A stretch of DNA of 64,000 nucleotides, from NCBI GenBank assembly GCA_039707465.1, contig CM077643.1:317383919-317447918 (forward strand). Direction: 5' to 3'. Shown here one piece after another: positions 23,563 through 31,064 of the stretch. This DNA comes from Rhabdophis nuchalis. Its lineage: Eukaryota; Chordata; Lepidosauria; Squamata; Natricidae. Position 1 is the stretch's first letter, and the number at the start of each line of letters is the position of its first letter. Position numbers and translations under genes: made by a program. The notes beneath the pieces were generated by a model. The model was given only the letters and a program-made list of their open reading frames with translations, was not told the DNA's origin and did no database searches.

Positions 23563-24351
23563 GTCATAAATGTGAGTCAGTTGTCAAGCATTCAAATGTA
23601 AATCATATGACCATGGGCTTGCTGCAATGGTTGTAACTGTGAAAAATGGTCACAAGTCACAAGTTTCACTATATTTATATTTAGTGGGGATTTTTAGTTA
23701 AGGGATTTTAGCACAGGAATTAGTTTAATCTGTTTTAAATTTGTATGTATTTTGTATATTTATTGCTTTTATTCTCCCTGTGCACCGCCCCGAGTCCCTG
23801 TGGGGAGAGGGAGCGGTCAATAAATTCAACATTATTATTATTATTATTATTGTGTCAGAGAAGTCATGACTGGCAGAAACATGGTAATAAAGTCAGCCAA
23901 TGGCAGATGAGACAGCAAGGAGCCTGGGCGTGGCTTAGCTGTGCTAAGCTCTGAGAAGTGAAACCAATCTCTTCTCTCTACCACATTGGAAGAACCATGC
24001 TTGGTATTGTATATATTACTTCATGTGTTATTATGTATATAAAGAGAAGTCTAACACATTGCAACTTTAAACAGTCACTAAATGAACTGTTGTAAGTTGA
24101 GGACTACCTGTACAGATAATTTTGAGATAGTAGAAATAAAACATCCAAAATAAAATGATTGTGTGTACATCTTGACAATATGTCATAATTTGGTTTCTGA
24201 TGTTTTTCGTTATGTTTTATTTGCAGCGGTCGTAGGGTTAATAGCTGCTGGAACAGTGCTGCTTTTGCCTGAGACCAAAGGAAGCACCTTGCCAGAGACC
24301 ATCGATGACATAGAAAACTTCCACAAACCTGCATTAAACAGTCAATCTTGA
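2048..24351 (+). CDS. SLC22A1: SLC22A1/OCT1-like organic cation transporter, 3' part (exons 3-10)
   Basis: Polyspecific organic cation uniporter of the plasma membrane (SLC22 family, MFS fold). Eight exons join in frame with GT-AG junctions: 2048-2202, 5224-5392, 10940-11054, 12691-12803, 13572-13786, 15684-15792, 17792-17904 and 24227-24351, giving about 370 residues of TM3 to TM12 plus the tail. Visible landmarks are FGRK of MFS motif A, the [13 protein letters not shown]4 segment, CIPESPRWL after TM6, [17 protein letters not shown], the TM11 stretch CSSMCDFGG with the cation-binding Asp, and LLPETKG after TM12. OCT1 rather than OCT2 is favoured by [26 protein letters not shown] and [15 protein letters not shown]. 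Exons 1 and 2 are not in the window. The gene converges on the SLC22A2-like gene, as in the mammalian cluster. Paralogue choice is inference; family membership is very secure. Confidence 0.88.
2467..2766 (-). mobile_element. tRNA-derived SINE, headless copy
   Basis: Matches the body of the SINE at 34531-34876 (AAAGGTTTCCCCT, GTCATGCAGCCAGCATGAC, GGGAGCTCACCCC) in the same orientation. The tRNA-like head is missing or decayed. Confidence 0.65.
2804..2930 (-). mobile_element. tRNA-derived SINE with a CR1-type 3' tail
   Basis: Read on the minus strand, a tRNA-like segment with B box GTTCGATTCTAG (head near 2930) is followed by the CR1 3' terminal sequence (TTGGACTAGA, CCCTTCCAACTCTGTTA). That combination is the design of SINEs mobilised by CR1 machinery. 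Confidence 0.6.
3434..3815 (-). mobile_element. LINE 3' end with an ATTCT-repeat tail
   Basis: On the minus strand it ends CACACTTGACCAATAAAG followed by (ATTCT)n. No coding sequence remains. CR1/L3-like or BovB-like are possible; the family is unresolved. Confidence 0.55.
3831..4183. mobile_element. TA-flanked MITE with a GTTTCCCCAAAAATAAG terminus
   Basis: Left terminus CTGTGTTTCCTCAAAAATAAG and right terminus CTTATTTTTGGGGAAACAGGG are inverted repeats flanked by TA. A CR1 tail is inserted at 3923-4017. Tc1/mariner-like is likely from the TA flanks. Confidence 0.65.
3923..4017 (+). mobile_element. CR1 LINE 3' terminal fragment
   Basis: About 95 bp of the CR1 terminus (GTCTGAAACGGTATAGGG, CTAGATGGCCTCCAAGGT, CCCTTCCAACTCTG) ending in ATTGTATTGTATT, inside a MITE. 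Confidence 0.8.
4191..5223. other. Intron 3 remainder, no feature recognised
   Basis: AT-rich unique-looking intronic sequence of the OCT1-like gene. No coding, repeat-terminus or RNA signature was seen. Confidence 0.5.
5224..5392 (+). CDS. SLC22A1: OCT1-like exon 4 (TM5-TM6)
   Basis: 169 nt from TTTTCCAG to GTAAGAAC. It encodes [20 protein letters not shown] (TM5) and [14 protein letters not shown] (TM6), ending two bases into the Trp codon that is completed in exon 5. The Thr of the GYSLLTE motif is kept here, unlike in the right-hand gene. Confidence 0.94.
5764..5940 (-). mobile_element. L2 3' UTR fragment, inverted
   Basis: The minus strand shows the L2 UTR (TTTTAGCACAGGG, GCGCCGCCCTGGGTCC, then TATAAATTCG). 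It abuts head-on the + strand L2 at 5941 and is an independent fragment, because the neighbour has its own 3' end. Confidence 0.7.
6311..7290 (+). mobile_element. L2 copy inserted in L2, 5'-truncated
   Basis: Starts within ORF2 at the [11 protein letters not shown] segment, runs through the stop near 7090, a 3' UTR with the CCCCGGGTCCC hairpin and a TTA tail ending at 7290. The next base continues the host L2. CTCATAGCAT occurs twice in tandem at 6301-6320, instead of once on each side of the insertion as expected. Confidence 0.85.
7323..9056 (+). CDS. L2 LINE ORF2 fragment, reverse transcriptase (open 577 codons)
   Basis: Reverse transcriptase domain roughly residues 115-350: [50 protein letters not shown] and catalytic YADD, then thumb and C-terminal region to [13 protein letters not shown]. 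No internal stop. The endonuclease half lies upstream, separated by the inserted L2, so this is not a functional complete ORF2. The annotated methionine is not a true start. Confidence 0.75.
   Translation: MTRTLLQQRVREAPLQGRAEEFVSYLQEKIAQIQNELAPIAGPVDCHEGDLVWEEFDSVTSEDMDRLHGRLRATTCLLDPCPSWLVLASWEVTRGWLQEVINASLSEGSLPASLKEAMVRPLLKKPSLDPALLTNYRPVSNLPFLAKVVESVVAQQFPRHLEEVDYLDPRQSGFRPGHSTETALVTLVDDLWRARDGGCSSILVLLDLSAAFDTIDHGILLHQLGGLGVGGTVLRWFSSYLSGRSQFVLTGEQRSTPRPLTCGVPQGSVLSPLLFNTYMKPLGEIIRGFGVEYHLYADDTQLYISTPNHPNDAVAVMCQCLEAVRIWMGSNGLRLNPTKTEWLWFPAARFNQLTPSLAIGGEHLAPVDGARNLGVLLDTRLSMEDQVTAVARRAFYQVRLVHQLRPLLDRDALRTVTHALVTSRLDYCNSLYMGLPLRCTRRLQLVQNAAARAIMGASRFTHVTPLLRELHWLPVVFRVRFKVLVIIFKALHGSGPSYLRDRILPHTSSRPIRSHREGLLRVPSTRLCQRVMPRGRAFSVAGPALWNDLPPDIRTTTDLRSFRLKLKTHLFRLAGLG
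9240..9575 (-). mobile_element. L2 ORF2 C-terminal fragment, inverted
   Basis: The minus strand encodes [13 protein letters not shown]-stop, [28 protein letters not shown]. It abuts the 3' tail of the L2 at 5941-9238. No 3' UTR is left. Confidence 0.75.
9679..9859. mobile_element. hAT (Charlie-like) MITE
   Basis: Begins CAGTGGTTCTCAACC and ends in a decayed inverse (GGTTGAGAATCATGG). It is flanked by the perfect 8-bp duplication CCTTAAAG (9671-9678 and 9860-9867). Confidence 0.85.
10296..10778 (+). mobile_element. L2 LINE 3' end
   Basis: C-terminal ORF2 coding ([14 protein letters not shown]) with a short frameshift near 10440, a UTR with the CCCCGAGTCCCTTCGGGG hairpin and a TAATAA tail. 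Confidence 0.82.
10940..11054 (+). CDS. SLC22A1: OCT1-like exon 5 (intracellular loop)
   Basis: 115 nt from TTTTGTAG to GTGAGT. It encodes [13 protein letters not shown] and a basic cytosolic stretch with KKNGK. It joins in phase to exons 4 and 6. Confidence 0.94.
11055..12690. other. Intron 5 of the OCT1-like gene
   Basis: No feature recognised with confidence. 11455-11740 has a weak resemblance to a decayed BovB reading frame, which could not be supported. Confidence 0.4.
12691..12803 (+). CDS. SLC22A1: OCT1-like exon 6 (loop to start of TM7)
   Basis: 113 nt from CCTTATAG to GTAAGAGG. It encodes an acidic stretch, then [18 protein letters not shown] and LILMYNW at the entry to TM7. It is two codons longer than the paralogous exon. 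Confidence 0.93.
13060..13200 (+). mobile_element. BovB (RTE) LINE 3' end, decayed
   Basis: The translation resembles the BovB C-terminus ([14 protein letters not shown], then R-I-A-K) and ends in an ATC repeat, in intron 6 of the OCT1-like gene. Confidence 0.6.
13572..13786 (+). CDS. SLC22A1: OCT1-like exon 7 (TM7-TM9)
   Basis: 215 nt from TTTTCCTAG to GTAAGTAC. It encodes [30 protein letters not shown], the MFS repeat motif [10 protein letters not shown], and TM9. Confidence 0.95.
13787..15683. other. Intron 7: ATG/ATC- and GGAA-rich tracts, MITE fragment
   Basis: 13990-14040 is an imperfect GATGAT tract and 14570-14660 an A/G tract rich in GGAA. 14892-14960 has one end of the AGGTAGTCC element. 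The rest is unassigned. Confidence 0.5.
15684..15792 (+). CDS. SLC22A1: OCT1-like exon 8 (TM10)
   Basis: 109 nt from TTTTCAG to GTAGGTGC. It encodes [19 protein letters not shown] and [11 protein letters not shown], the conserved SLC22 signature before TM11. Confidence 0.94.
16443..16668 (+). mobile_element. hAT MITE (GTAGTCAACCT family)
   Basis: 226 bp with termini CAGTGGTAGTCAACCTGGTC and GGTTGACTACCCCTG. It is flanked by a perfect 8-bp duplication CACTAGAT (16435-16442, 16669-16676). A second copy in the other gene is at 38637. Confidence 0.9.
17299..17716 (-). mobile_element. CR1 LINE 3' end
   Basis: The minus strand reads [45 protein letters not shown], the CR1 ORF2 C-terminus, with a frame break near 17455 (DNHLSEMV missing in frame) and the CR1 terminal sequence. 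Confidence 0.85.
17725..17745. repeat. (TGTA)n microsatellite
   Basis: Short ATGT/TGTA tract immediately before exon 9 of the OCT1-like gene, upstream of its polypyrimidine stretch. Confidence 0.7.
17792..17904 (+). CDS. SLC22A1: OCT1-like exon 9 (TM11)
   Basis: 113 nt from CTTTCAG to GTAAGTAA. It encodes [20 protein letters not shown] with the TM11 Asp of the cation pocket, then [15 protein letters not shown]. The Ile after this Asp in mammalian OCTs is Phe here, and the Thr of IITPF is Ser. Confidence 0.94.
18035..18640 (+). mobile_element. BovB (RTE) LINE endonuclease-region fragment
   Basis: Broken frames give [34 protein letters not shown], matching the BovB endonuclease order (DWNAKVG and DHxLL motifs). 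Several stops are present. It probably belongs with the RT piece at 20440-20722, with other elements inserted between. Confidence 0.7.
18666..18870. mobile_element. hAT MITE (CAGTGGTGG family)
   Basis: Termini CAGTGGTGAAATTCA and TGAATTTCACCCCTG. Flanks ATCCTGGT and ATCCTGGG differ at one base of eight. Confidence 0.85.
18890..19046. repeat. Palindromic repeat with AAGAAGCTTCTTGG centre
   Basis: Left arm CAAGAGGCAATTGGACTTTC and right arm GAAAGTCCAGTTGCCTCTTG are inverted, about 100 bp apart. The same arms occur at 48841-49390. Confidence 0.75.
19292..19807. mobile_element. hAT MITE (GTCAAACT family)
   Basis: Termini CAGGGATGTCGAACTGG and GAGTTTGATGCTCCTG. Perfect 8-bp duplication ACATATTG (19284-19291, 19808-19815). 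The 516-bp GC-rich interior with repeated CTGCAGCACT units gives rise to overlapping spurious ORFs. Confidence 0.88.
20440..20722 (+). mobile_element. BovB (RTE) LINE reverse-transcriptase fragment
   Basis: Open frame with [16 protein letters not shown] and [18 protein letters not shown], then IPDGQSR, the BovB RT region before the catalytic core. It ends abruptly at 20722. Confidence 0.75.
20983..22839 (+). pseudogene. L2 ORF2 (endonuclease C-part and reverse transcriptase), nonsense-broken
   Basis: 618 open codons covering the endonuclease end, linker and full RT core with YADD. Terminated by a CGA-to-TGA change relative to the copies at 6600 and 8590; the remaining C-terminus follows at 22840-23314. 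The true ORF2 start is not present because the element is 5'-truncated. Confidence 0.8.
20990..23558 (+). mobile_element. L2-type LINE, longest uninterrupted copy
   Basis: ORF2 opens inside the endonuclease ([11 protein letters not shown]) and runs to a TGA at 22837-22839, then continues in the same frame to 23314. The RT has [19 protein letters not shown] and YADDTQLY. The stop replaces a CGA Arg of sister copies, the expected CpG decay. The 3' UTR has the hairpin and a long ATT tract. It lies in the last intron of the OCT1-like gene. Confidence 0.88.
23506..23558. repeat. (ATT)n microsatellite
   Basis: About 17 ATT units forming the tail of the L2 at 20990. Confidence 0.9.
23671..23849 (+). 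mobile_element. L2 3' UTR-only insertion
   Basis: Carries TTTTAGCACAGG, the CCCCGAGTCCCTGTGGGG hairpin and a (TTA)n tail, with no coding part: a severely 5'-truncated L2 copy. Confidence 0.75.
23850..24058. other. Segment with LTR-like ends, unassigned
   Basis: TGTGTCAGAG at the left and CTAACACA at the right, with TATATAAAG near the right end. This could be a short solo LTR, but no clear target duplication was found. Confidence 0.3.
24227..24351 (+). CDS. SLC22A1: OCT1-like terminal exon (TM12 and short tail)
   Basis: It starts after TTGCAG and encodes [17 protein letters not shown] and [14 protein letters not shown], stopping at TGA 24349-24351. The tail after the conserved acidic helix is only a few residues, and no donor is seen inside the exon, whereas mammalian OCT genes splice here to one more small exon. 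An AATAAA lies 57 bases after the stop. Confidence 0.92.
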
Positions 24352-24407
24352 AGCCAATTCAAGTTTAATTATTTTTGATATGTGTGTGCATATCTAATCA
24401 CTATCCT

Positions 24408-24413
24408 AATAAA
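24408..24413 (+). terminator. Poly(A) signal of the OCT1-like gene
   Basis: A canonical AATAAA lies 57 nt downstream of the TGA at 24349-24351. No competing signal was noticed between, so the 3' UTR is probably short. Confidence 0.7.
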
Positions 24414-25572
24414 AATATTACACTGTACAGTCTTTCATTTGGACAGGTATTTTATACCCACACAATGTGCTAATTTCTTCCACGTGTGGCTGTGTTGAAC
24501 TGATGGACGTTGTCAATATGGCCAACGCAGCATGTAAACAGTAAAAATAAGCAGAGGGCAGTGAAAATCATACTTTTTACCTGATATTTAAACATTGTGT
24601 TATGACTGGAGGTTCTAGATTTGTTAAAACACTATTCTTCTTTGTATTTTAACTTTTGCTACTTCATTTAGTTTTCTATGCATATATGTATGCTGTAAAT
24701 CTTTTGGGGATTCTTGGTAGTGCCCAGAACCAAGGGAAACATCTTTTTGCAGGTAAGAGAGATCAATACATATATAAATAGTAATATTGGATAATATAGC
24801 ACAGTTGAAAAATAGGCAGAGGGCTTAAAATTGATGTAAAGCGACAAGAGTTTGCCAGGAGAAGTAAGGACATTAATATGGATGTTTTGGTTCTGGTTGT
24901 GCAGGCCTAGAACTGGAAGGAATCAGATGTAGAGGAATTATCATCCTCAGAGATGCTAAGATAAACAGAGATGAAGAAAAATAGTAAAAGGCTTCTCAAT
25001 CGATAGCTTTGAATCAGGAAGTCAACACGGGAGACGTTTAGAAGGAAATGAGGAGTTGTCCCAAAGAATGGAGAGATAGAAACAACATCCAGAAGGATTA
25101 GGGGAAAAACAAAAGCTTGGATGCACATAGAAATTTATCCTTAATTTACAAAAATGGGTGAATCAAGGATAGAAAAAGAAAGAAACAGAAGGAAAAAGGA
25201 GAAAAGGTAACATAAACATCTAAAGGGAATATGAGCCATACGTTATCTTTTTGTTAAGGTAAGAAAAAAAGACCATCCACGAGTAGATAAGAGTTAAAGG
25301 AGAGAGGAAGCAAGACGTCTCTCCCTGTAGTTTTTTGTCTAGCAGGTTTCCACTCATGCAACCAACAAGGGTAGAGAGGTGTCAAAGGTGCAAAGATTCA
25401 CAAGTACAATATCCACTTGGGCAAGGCAGATAGACAGAGACAGCTGACTATTTCACTGTTGGGGGAAACTGAACAGCAGATCAATCAGCTGTGGGAGGAT
25501 AGAAGCTTGGAGGACCAAGAGAAAGAGCAGCTAGGATTCAGATGGGCCAGGCAGGAAGAAATTTTAAAAAAA
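24414..25572. other. Intergenic sequence after the OCT1-like gene
   Basis: AT-rich, no gene or recognised repeat. Short minus-strand ORFs here have low-complexity composition. Confidence 0.5.
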
Positions 25573-25730
25573 AAACAGAGTTGGAAGGGACCATAGAGGT
25601 CTTCTAGTCCAACTCCCTGCTCAACCAGGAGTATCTATACCATTCCAGACAAATGGTTGTCCAATCTCTTCTTTAAAACTTCTAGTGATGGAGCACTCAT
25701 AACGTCTGAAGGCAAGCTGTTCCACTGAGT
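25573..25730 (-). mobile_element. CR1 LINE 3' fragment
   Basis: Antisense CR1 terminus: CAGAGTTGGAAGGGACC, GTCTTCTAGTCCAACTC, then the PSLEVFKK-type coding end. Confidence 0.8.
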
Positions 25731-26179
25731 AATGGGGGTGGGGGAAGGGGGAGAAATTAAGTAGCCCAGAAAATAGGGGGAGGACTGCCCCATGAGATTT
25801 TTTTTAGACATAACTCTTTGGGCATTTTACGAGGTAGGAGGGAGAGTTAGATTATTTAAATATGCTCTGTGCCTTGGATGGGCTGCATGTTGATGGCAAT
25901 TGCTCAGTATCTGTACTCTATTGGATGTAGGAACTGCTGGCTCTGAACAAGCTCCTGTGTGGGACATACGGAAAATCACCCCATTAAGCTCAGTACCTTA
26001 TTTTTATTTAAAATTAGTCCTGTGCCTATTTGATACTGTCTGTATATCTGTATGCTTATTGCTTTTCTATTGTTAATAGTAAAGTTGTTCTTGTCTATTC
26101 AAGAGGTTGGATATATATTTTTTCCTTATTGGATAGCCCAGGGGGACGGTGGGACATCTCCCTTTAGAATCTCCTTACA

Positions 26180-26306
26180 CAGTGGTGGGATTCAGCCAGT
26201 TCGGGTGAACTAGTTGTTAACTCTCTGAGCAGTTTGGTGAACTGGTTGTTGGGAGAAATCCTTAGGGCAAAGAACCGGTTATTAAATTATTTGAATCCCA
26301 CCAGTG
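26180..26306. mobile_element. hAT MITE (CAGTGGTGG family), short copy
   Basis: Termini CAGTGGTGGGATTCAGCC and TTGAATCCCACCAGTG. Flanks TCCTTACA and TCCTTAAG match at six of eight positions. Confidence 0.75.
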
Positions 26307-27229
26307 TCCTTAAGAATAGACTATTCACCAGCCGGCCTTGATTACGGCAACTGCATTACTGTTTGTAGGATCTCTGCTGTGAGATTGGGGAAATCAACTC
26401 CTTGGATTCAGGATCCGCAATTATGTTAAAACAGGAACCAGTTCTACTTCATAAGCTCAGGGTTTTAATAATCTTTTATTTATCCCTTCAATACAATGCA
26501 TATTCACTTCTCCCCTTTCACGGAATCATTCATTTCCTTTCTGGTGATCCAGCAAATTTTCTGGATTTCAAATGCTGGTCTTCAGCTTTATTATGTGGTA
26601 ACCAAGAGATTTATGCCTTTAAAAAAAAAAAACATTAATCCTCTGTCCCTGCAATTGCCTACTTCCAAGCGTAGGAAGTAGGAGACCCTGAGCAAAAAGC
26701 TAGTTTCAGGAGTACTTGGGAAAGAGGTAAAAGCATCCCTGTTCACTATAATCTGCTCTCTGCACAACATAAACATGCTTATGTTTATAGATCTTCACAG
26801 TAGGAGAAAGCAATTGGCGCATCTCCCCGAGCATCTCATTTATGTAACACTTCTACCTAGTGTCCAGTTTTATTGAGAGAGAGAAAAACTCCAAATCATC
26901 TCCAAAAGTGGGAGATGAAAAGAATGGAAGAGTGCACATACAAGTGCAGGTAGGCAGTGGTCTCTGTGTGTGCATACCTAGAGATGTGAAATTGGGCTCT
27001 AGGAAAAGGCTTTGTGTGATTTTTGCATAATCTTCAAAATGCTCAATTTTATCAGATTACAGCCAAAACTAGGAAGAAAAGAATGAATCAATGCATTTTC
27101 TAAAGCACCGGTGTTTGACACTTGAGGAAAAGAAATTAAGAGCCAAAGTAGGTTGGAGAGTGAGACAAATTGGTCAAGGTCACCTTATTTATGTGAGGGG
27201 TGATAGGTTTTCTGCTATCTCTCTAATTT

Positions 27230-28372
27230 AACAGAATAACAAAGTTGAAAGGAACTTTGGAGGTCTTCTAATCCAACCCACTGCTCAGGCAGGCAACCCT
27301 TTACCATTTCAGATAAATGGTTATCCAACATCTTCTTAAAGACTTCCAGTGTTGGAGCACTCACAACTTCTGGTGGCAAGTTGTTCCACTGATTAATTGT
27401 TCTAACTTTCAGGAAATTTCTCCTCAGTTCTAAGTTGCTTCTCTCCTTGATTAGTTTCCATCCATTGCTTCTTGTTCTACCCAGAGGCGTAGCGTGGGGG
27501 GTGCAGGGGGTGCCGGCCGCACCGGGCGCAACATCTGGGGGGGCGCGCTCCAGAGACCCGACTCGGAAGCTCTCCTCCACGGGTCTCTGGAGTTGGCTGC
27601 GGCGGCGCCTGGGCGCTCCTGGGCCGGCGAGAGTCGGGGAGCGAACAGCGGCCAGTAGGGGCCAAAGCCAAACCCTCCCGGGCCATCCCCCGGCTGAGGC
27701 CAGCGCCGGCTCCTCGCACCCGCCAGCGCCACCCGAGGGGGCCAGGCGAGACTTAAAGGCGCAGGTCTTTCGAAGCAACGGCCGTGCGGAGACCCTGGAA
27801 GACTCCTCCGTTCCTAGCCAGCCAGAGGAGCGGCGACCTGGGCCCCGCGGCGGCCCGGGAAGACCCTCTTGCCCCGGCTTTCGGGCCGTCGCCCTCCGTA
27901 GAAAGGAGCGTCGGGTGTCCCAGGCCCGCACCACGCAAAGGGCACCCGCTTCTCCCCAAGGCGAGGCAACGAGTGTCGGACCCGGATGGCCGAGCCCTTT
28001 GGGCAGCGGCTGCCCGCCGGATCCTCGCGGGAGGTGCGTGGGCTCGCCGCTCGACACCACAAGAAGAGCTGCCTCCCCCGAGTGCTAAAATCCACGGGTT
28101 AGGGGGCGCAAATTACTTGCCTTGCCCCAGGTGCTGACAACCCACGCTACGCCACTGGTTCTACCCTCAAGTGCTTTGGAGAATAGTTTGACTCCCTCTT
28201 CTTTGTGGCAACCCCTGAGATATTGGAACACTGCTATCATGTCTCCCCTGGTCCTTCTTTTCATTAAACTAGATAAACCCAGTTCTTTATATGTTTTAGC
28301 TTCCAATCACCTAATCATCTTTTTGCTCTTCTTGACACTTTTTCTAGAGTCTCATCTTTTTGAAACAATGGT
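27230..28372 (-). mobile_element. CR1 LINE 3' end, interrupted by hAT
   Basis: The two halves (27230-27481 and 28158-28372) join to the CR1 C-terminus: [19 protein letters not shown], then [41 protein letters not shown]. The gap is the GC-rich hAT at 27482-28157. Confidence 0.85.
27482..28157. mobile_element. GC-rich hAT element inside CR1
   Basis: Terminal repeats CAGAGGCGTAGCGTGGG and CCCACGCTACGCCACTG with the perfect 8-bp duplication GTTCTACC (27474-27481, 28158-28165). The 676-bp interior is strongly GC-rich and CpG-dense, in sharp contrast to the AT-rich surroundings. It encodes no recognisable transposase. Confidence 0.9.
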
Positions 28373-29745
28373 TAAGCATATTTTCAAATGTATACTAAAT
28401 TGTTGCTGCTCTCTCAAAAATGGTTATAAACAGTTGGTTCTGCCAGCCACAGTCAGAAATGTCTCTGGGTTGCAAAACTGGCCATCCACTCATAGGGAGG
28501 ATTTAGGTCAATGATCCTGAACCCCAGATTGCTCCTGAAATCTTGAGTACTGCCCTTCTCTGGAAGCTTCCAAAAGCTGTTATCATGGTGATGAAAAAGT
28601 AACTTTATGGTTGATCCTTGCATTTATGATCTTGTAAAGCAAAAGAAATTTGAAGTGAGATCATAAGCACTGCTGCAGTTTTCCTTAGTGATTGTTTTGA
28701 TCAACGATTGAGTCGCCAGCCCCAATTTTGGTTGCTAAACGAAGACTGCCTATACATAAGCAGAATAAAATGAAACTCGGGTGGATGTTTTGAGATTATA
28801 TATTACTGTTTGGCTAATATCCTCTAGTTCGTTTCCCCTAAGCCAAGGGAGATCCCTGGCCCAGAATGCTGGTCCCTTCTGAAAAGTTCTCACAGTGATC
28901 TGTATCATAGGAGCACTGTTAACAGCATTGTGCATTTGAAGAAATGTTCATGAAAATGCATATACAGTTGTGTGCGAGAAACAGAAAACATCCGCTAATA
29001 AATGAAACAGAACAAAACTTAAGAGGAAAAAATAGGAGCAGATTTAAATCAAGTTTTCAAGCAATGTCAATTTGTCTGTCATTACACAATTTGTTTTACA
29101 TTACACAAAAGTATCTCCGTTTGAACGAGGGGTATCTCCATGTATAGCTCCTTAATTTTATTCATGGCTTATCAACAGAGTGTGTGTGTGTGCACGCACA
29201 CACACACCATGTTACATTTTGGCCTGCTAATAGACACTGTCCTAGCCCGGTTTCTCCAATCTGATAAATTCAAGACAGATTACATAACCAAAGGGGACCA
29301 CCCTGGGGAAGACTTTAAAATGTTTCTCAGGACCATAGAATTCTCTGGAATGCATCGCAGTCATAGCTGCACACAAAAAGCAGATGATATCGAATGTTTA
29401 AAGACTTCAGAGCCCCCAGGAAGAGTTACAGTGTGTTTGTATCCACCATTTTGCTTTTCTCTCCTCATGCATCCATGGAAACTTGTGGGGAACACAGTTG
29501 CTCTTCAGTAAACTGAGACATCTGAATTCTGCACATGAAGATAAATCATTTTTTCTTTGGGCTGCCCTGGTCTATGGAAAGGAAAGGAGAGATGAATGGG
29601 AACAGATAAACATAAATCAAACTGATAACCACAGTGATTTCATCCAGATTTTTAAGTATACTATAATGACCTATTTGGCCAATTTATTCTTCAAAAAAAA
29701 AATGATAGTGGCTCTGTATTAGCTGAAAATTATTTGGAAGAAATA
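28373..29745. other. Intergenic sequence with a degraded TIR element
   Basis: 28560-28755 has weak similarity to the AGGTAGTCC family (right end AAACGAAGACTGCCTATAC). 29178-29205 is a GT/CA tract. Nothing else was recognised. Confidence 0.45.
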
Positions 29746-29753
29746 CTTTAGAC

Positions 29754-30181
29754 CAGGGATGGGCTGCTACGCATTCGCCCAGGTTTGGGAGAACCCATAG
29801 CTAACGTTATGGCTGGTTCGGAGAACCTCCAAATCCCACCCATGGCTGACCCTGCCCACCCCATCCCACCCCGCTCCTCGCATCCCTCCTCTCCCCTTTC
29901 AGGAGTTTCCATGAAGCCCATTTTATGTACAAGGTAAGTGCAGTGCCTGTGCAGAGGCTCAGGGAGGGGGGGGGTAATGGGCCTTCAGGAAAGCCTTTGG
30001 AACCCAGGGGAGGCAGTTTCTGACCTCCCAGATGCTCGAGGAAAGCATCGGGAGCCTGGGGTAGGCAAAAACACCCCTTCCCCATGGTGCAGGAAGCCAA
30101 CTGGGCCATGCCCACCATGGCCACGCCCACCCAGCGACCGAGCAGAGAACCCGTTGCTGAAATTTTTGAAGCCCACCCCTG
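29754..30181. mobile_element. hAT MITE (GGGATGGGCTGC family)
   Basis: Begins CAGGGATGGGCTGCTACG, ends GAAGCCCACCCCTG. Perfect 8-bp duplication CTTTAGAC (29746-29753, 30182-30189). Confidence 0.9.
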
Positions 30182-30964
30182 CTTTAGACCCGGTATGACT
30201 TGCATGACCCTGACTTTTTTCAGGCTTTCACACTAATTGAAAAAAGAAGGACTATTTTAAATTTACCAAGCTGTCCCAATGTCAACCAGATCATAGAACA
30301 CTACAGGAAATATGAATTGACTGCTGTAAGTTGTCAAAGAGGGCAGATGTGGGCCTCAGATTGGGGCCCCAATAGGACATCTGCCCCAAGAAAACTTCCT
30401 GAGAGTTCCCCATGCTGCTTCAGTTTGGTGTGGGTGTCTTAGGATGCTAAAGAAAACAATGTTATGGACATCCGATATTATCTGCTAGGATAGTCAGGAA
30501 GCATGAAGCTAGTTCAAGGACCTGGATGAGAGCCCATAAGTGAATTTTTTTTTCCTATGTAAGGCTGAAAGTTTTTCAGAGGTGGAAAAAGGCGAAGCAT
30601 GAAGCTCTTGGGAAATTGTTTTTTAAACTTTGAGGAGAGCTGGGCTGTTCACAGATAATTTTGGGAAATGGTTGGCAGATTTCCCTGATTAATTAAAGCT
30701 TTTTGCACTCTGGCCCACTTTAGAGATAGAATGATCCAGGTTTTAAAATGACCAGAATTCTTTATCCTAGGAAGCTAGCCAGTTTTATCACAACAATCAA
30801 ACAATGGTTGTTGAGTCTTCATAAAGTTTATCTCCCCAGACTTTGTTTTTTGGGATGTTAGGGAAGGTGAGTGAGAGGAACATTCAGCCTGCATCACCAT
30901 GCAACCTTGTTCTCTGATTCTGAACAGAAAACATTCCTCTTTAAGAAATGTCATGTGTCCATAC

Positions 30965-31064
30965 CTGTGCAGATTTTCAGCATCATCAATAGTCTCAGGT
31001 AAAGTTTTCCCTTTGGTTTCAGGTAAGAGCAACACCAGGCCACCACCCACAAGGGCAATGACAG
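30965..31064 (-). CDS. SLC22A2: OCT2-like exon 10 (TM12)
   Basis: It opens after CCTGAAG with [20 protein letters not shown] and [14 protein letters not shown], then meets a GTATGG donor where mammalian OCT genes also splice. Read-through would continue to a stop at 30775 and add 63 codons, the added part unlike OCT tails. A separate exon 11 was not found by eye. Confidence 0.85.

Larger units (their letters stand above)
20779..24112. mobile_element. AGGTAGTCCTC-family TIR element split by later insertions
   Basis: Left terminus ACAGGTAATCCTCGACTTA near 20779 and right terminus TAAGTTGAGGACTACCTGT near 24112. Internal family sequence is present at 20800-20985, 23560-23668 and 24060-24112. 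It encloses an L2 copy, an L2 UTR and an unassigned 23850-24058 segment. Confidence 0.75.

Noticed and set aside
27215..28060. 281-codon minus-strand ORF
   Set aside because: It fuses the CR1 C-terminus to the GC-rich interior of a hAT element; the 8-bp duplication shows the join is an insertion, not a gene.
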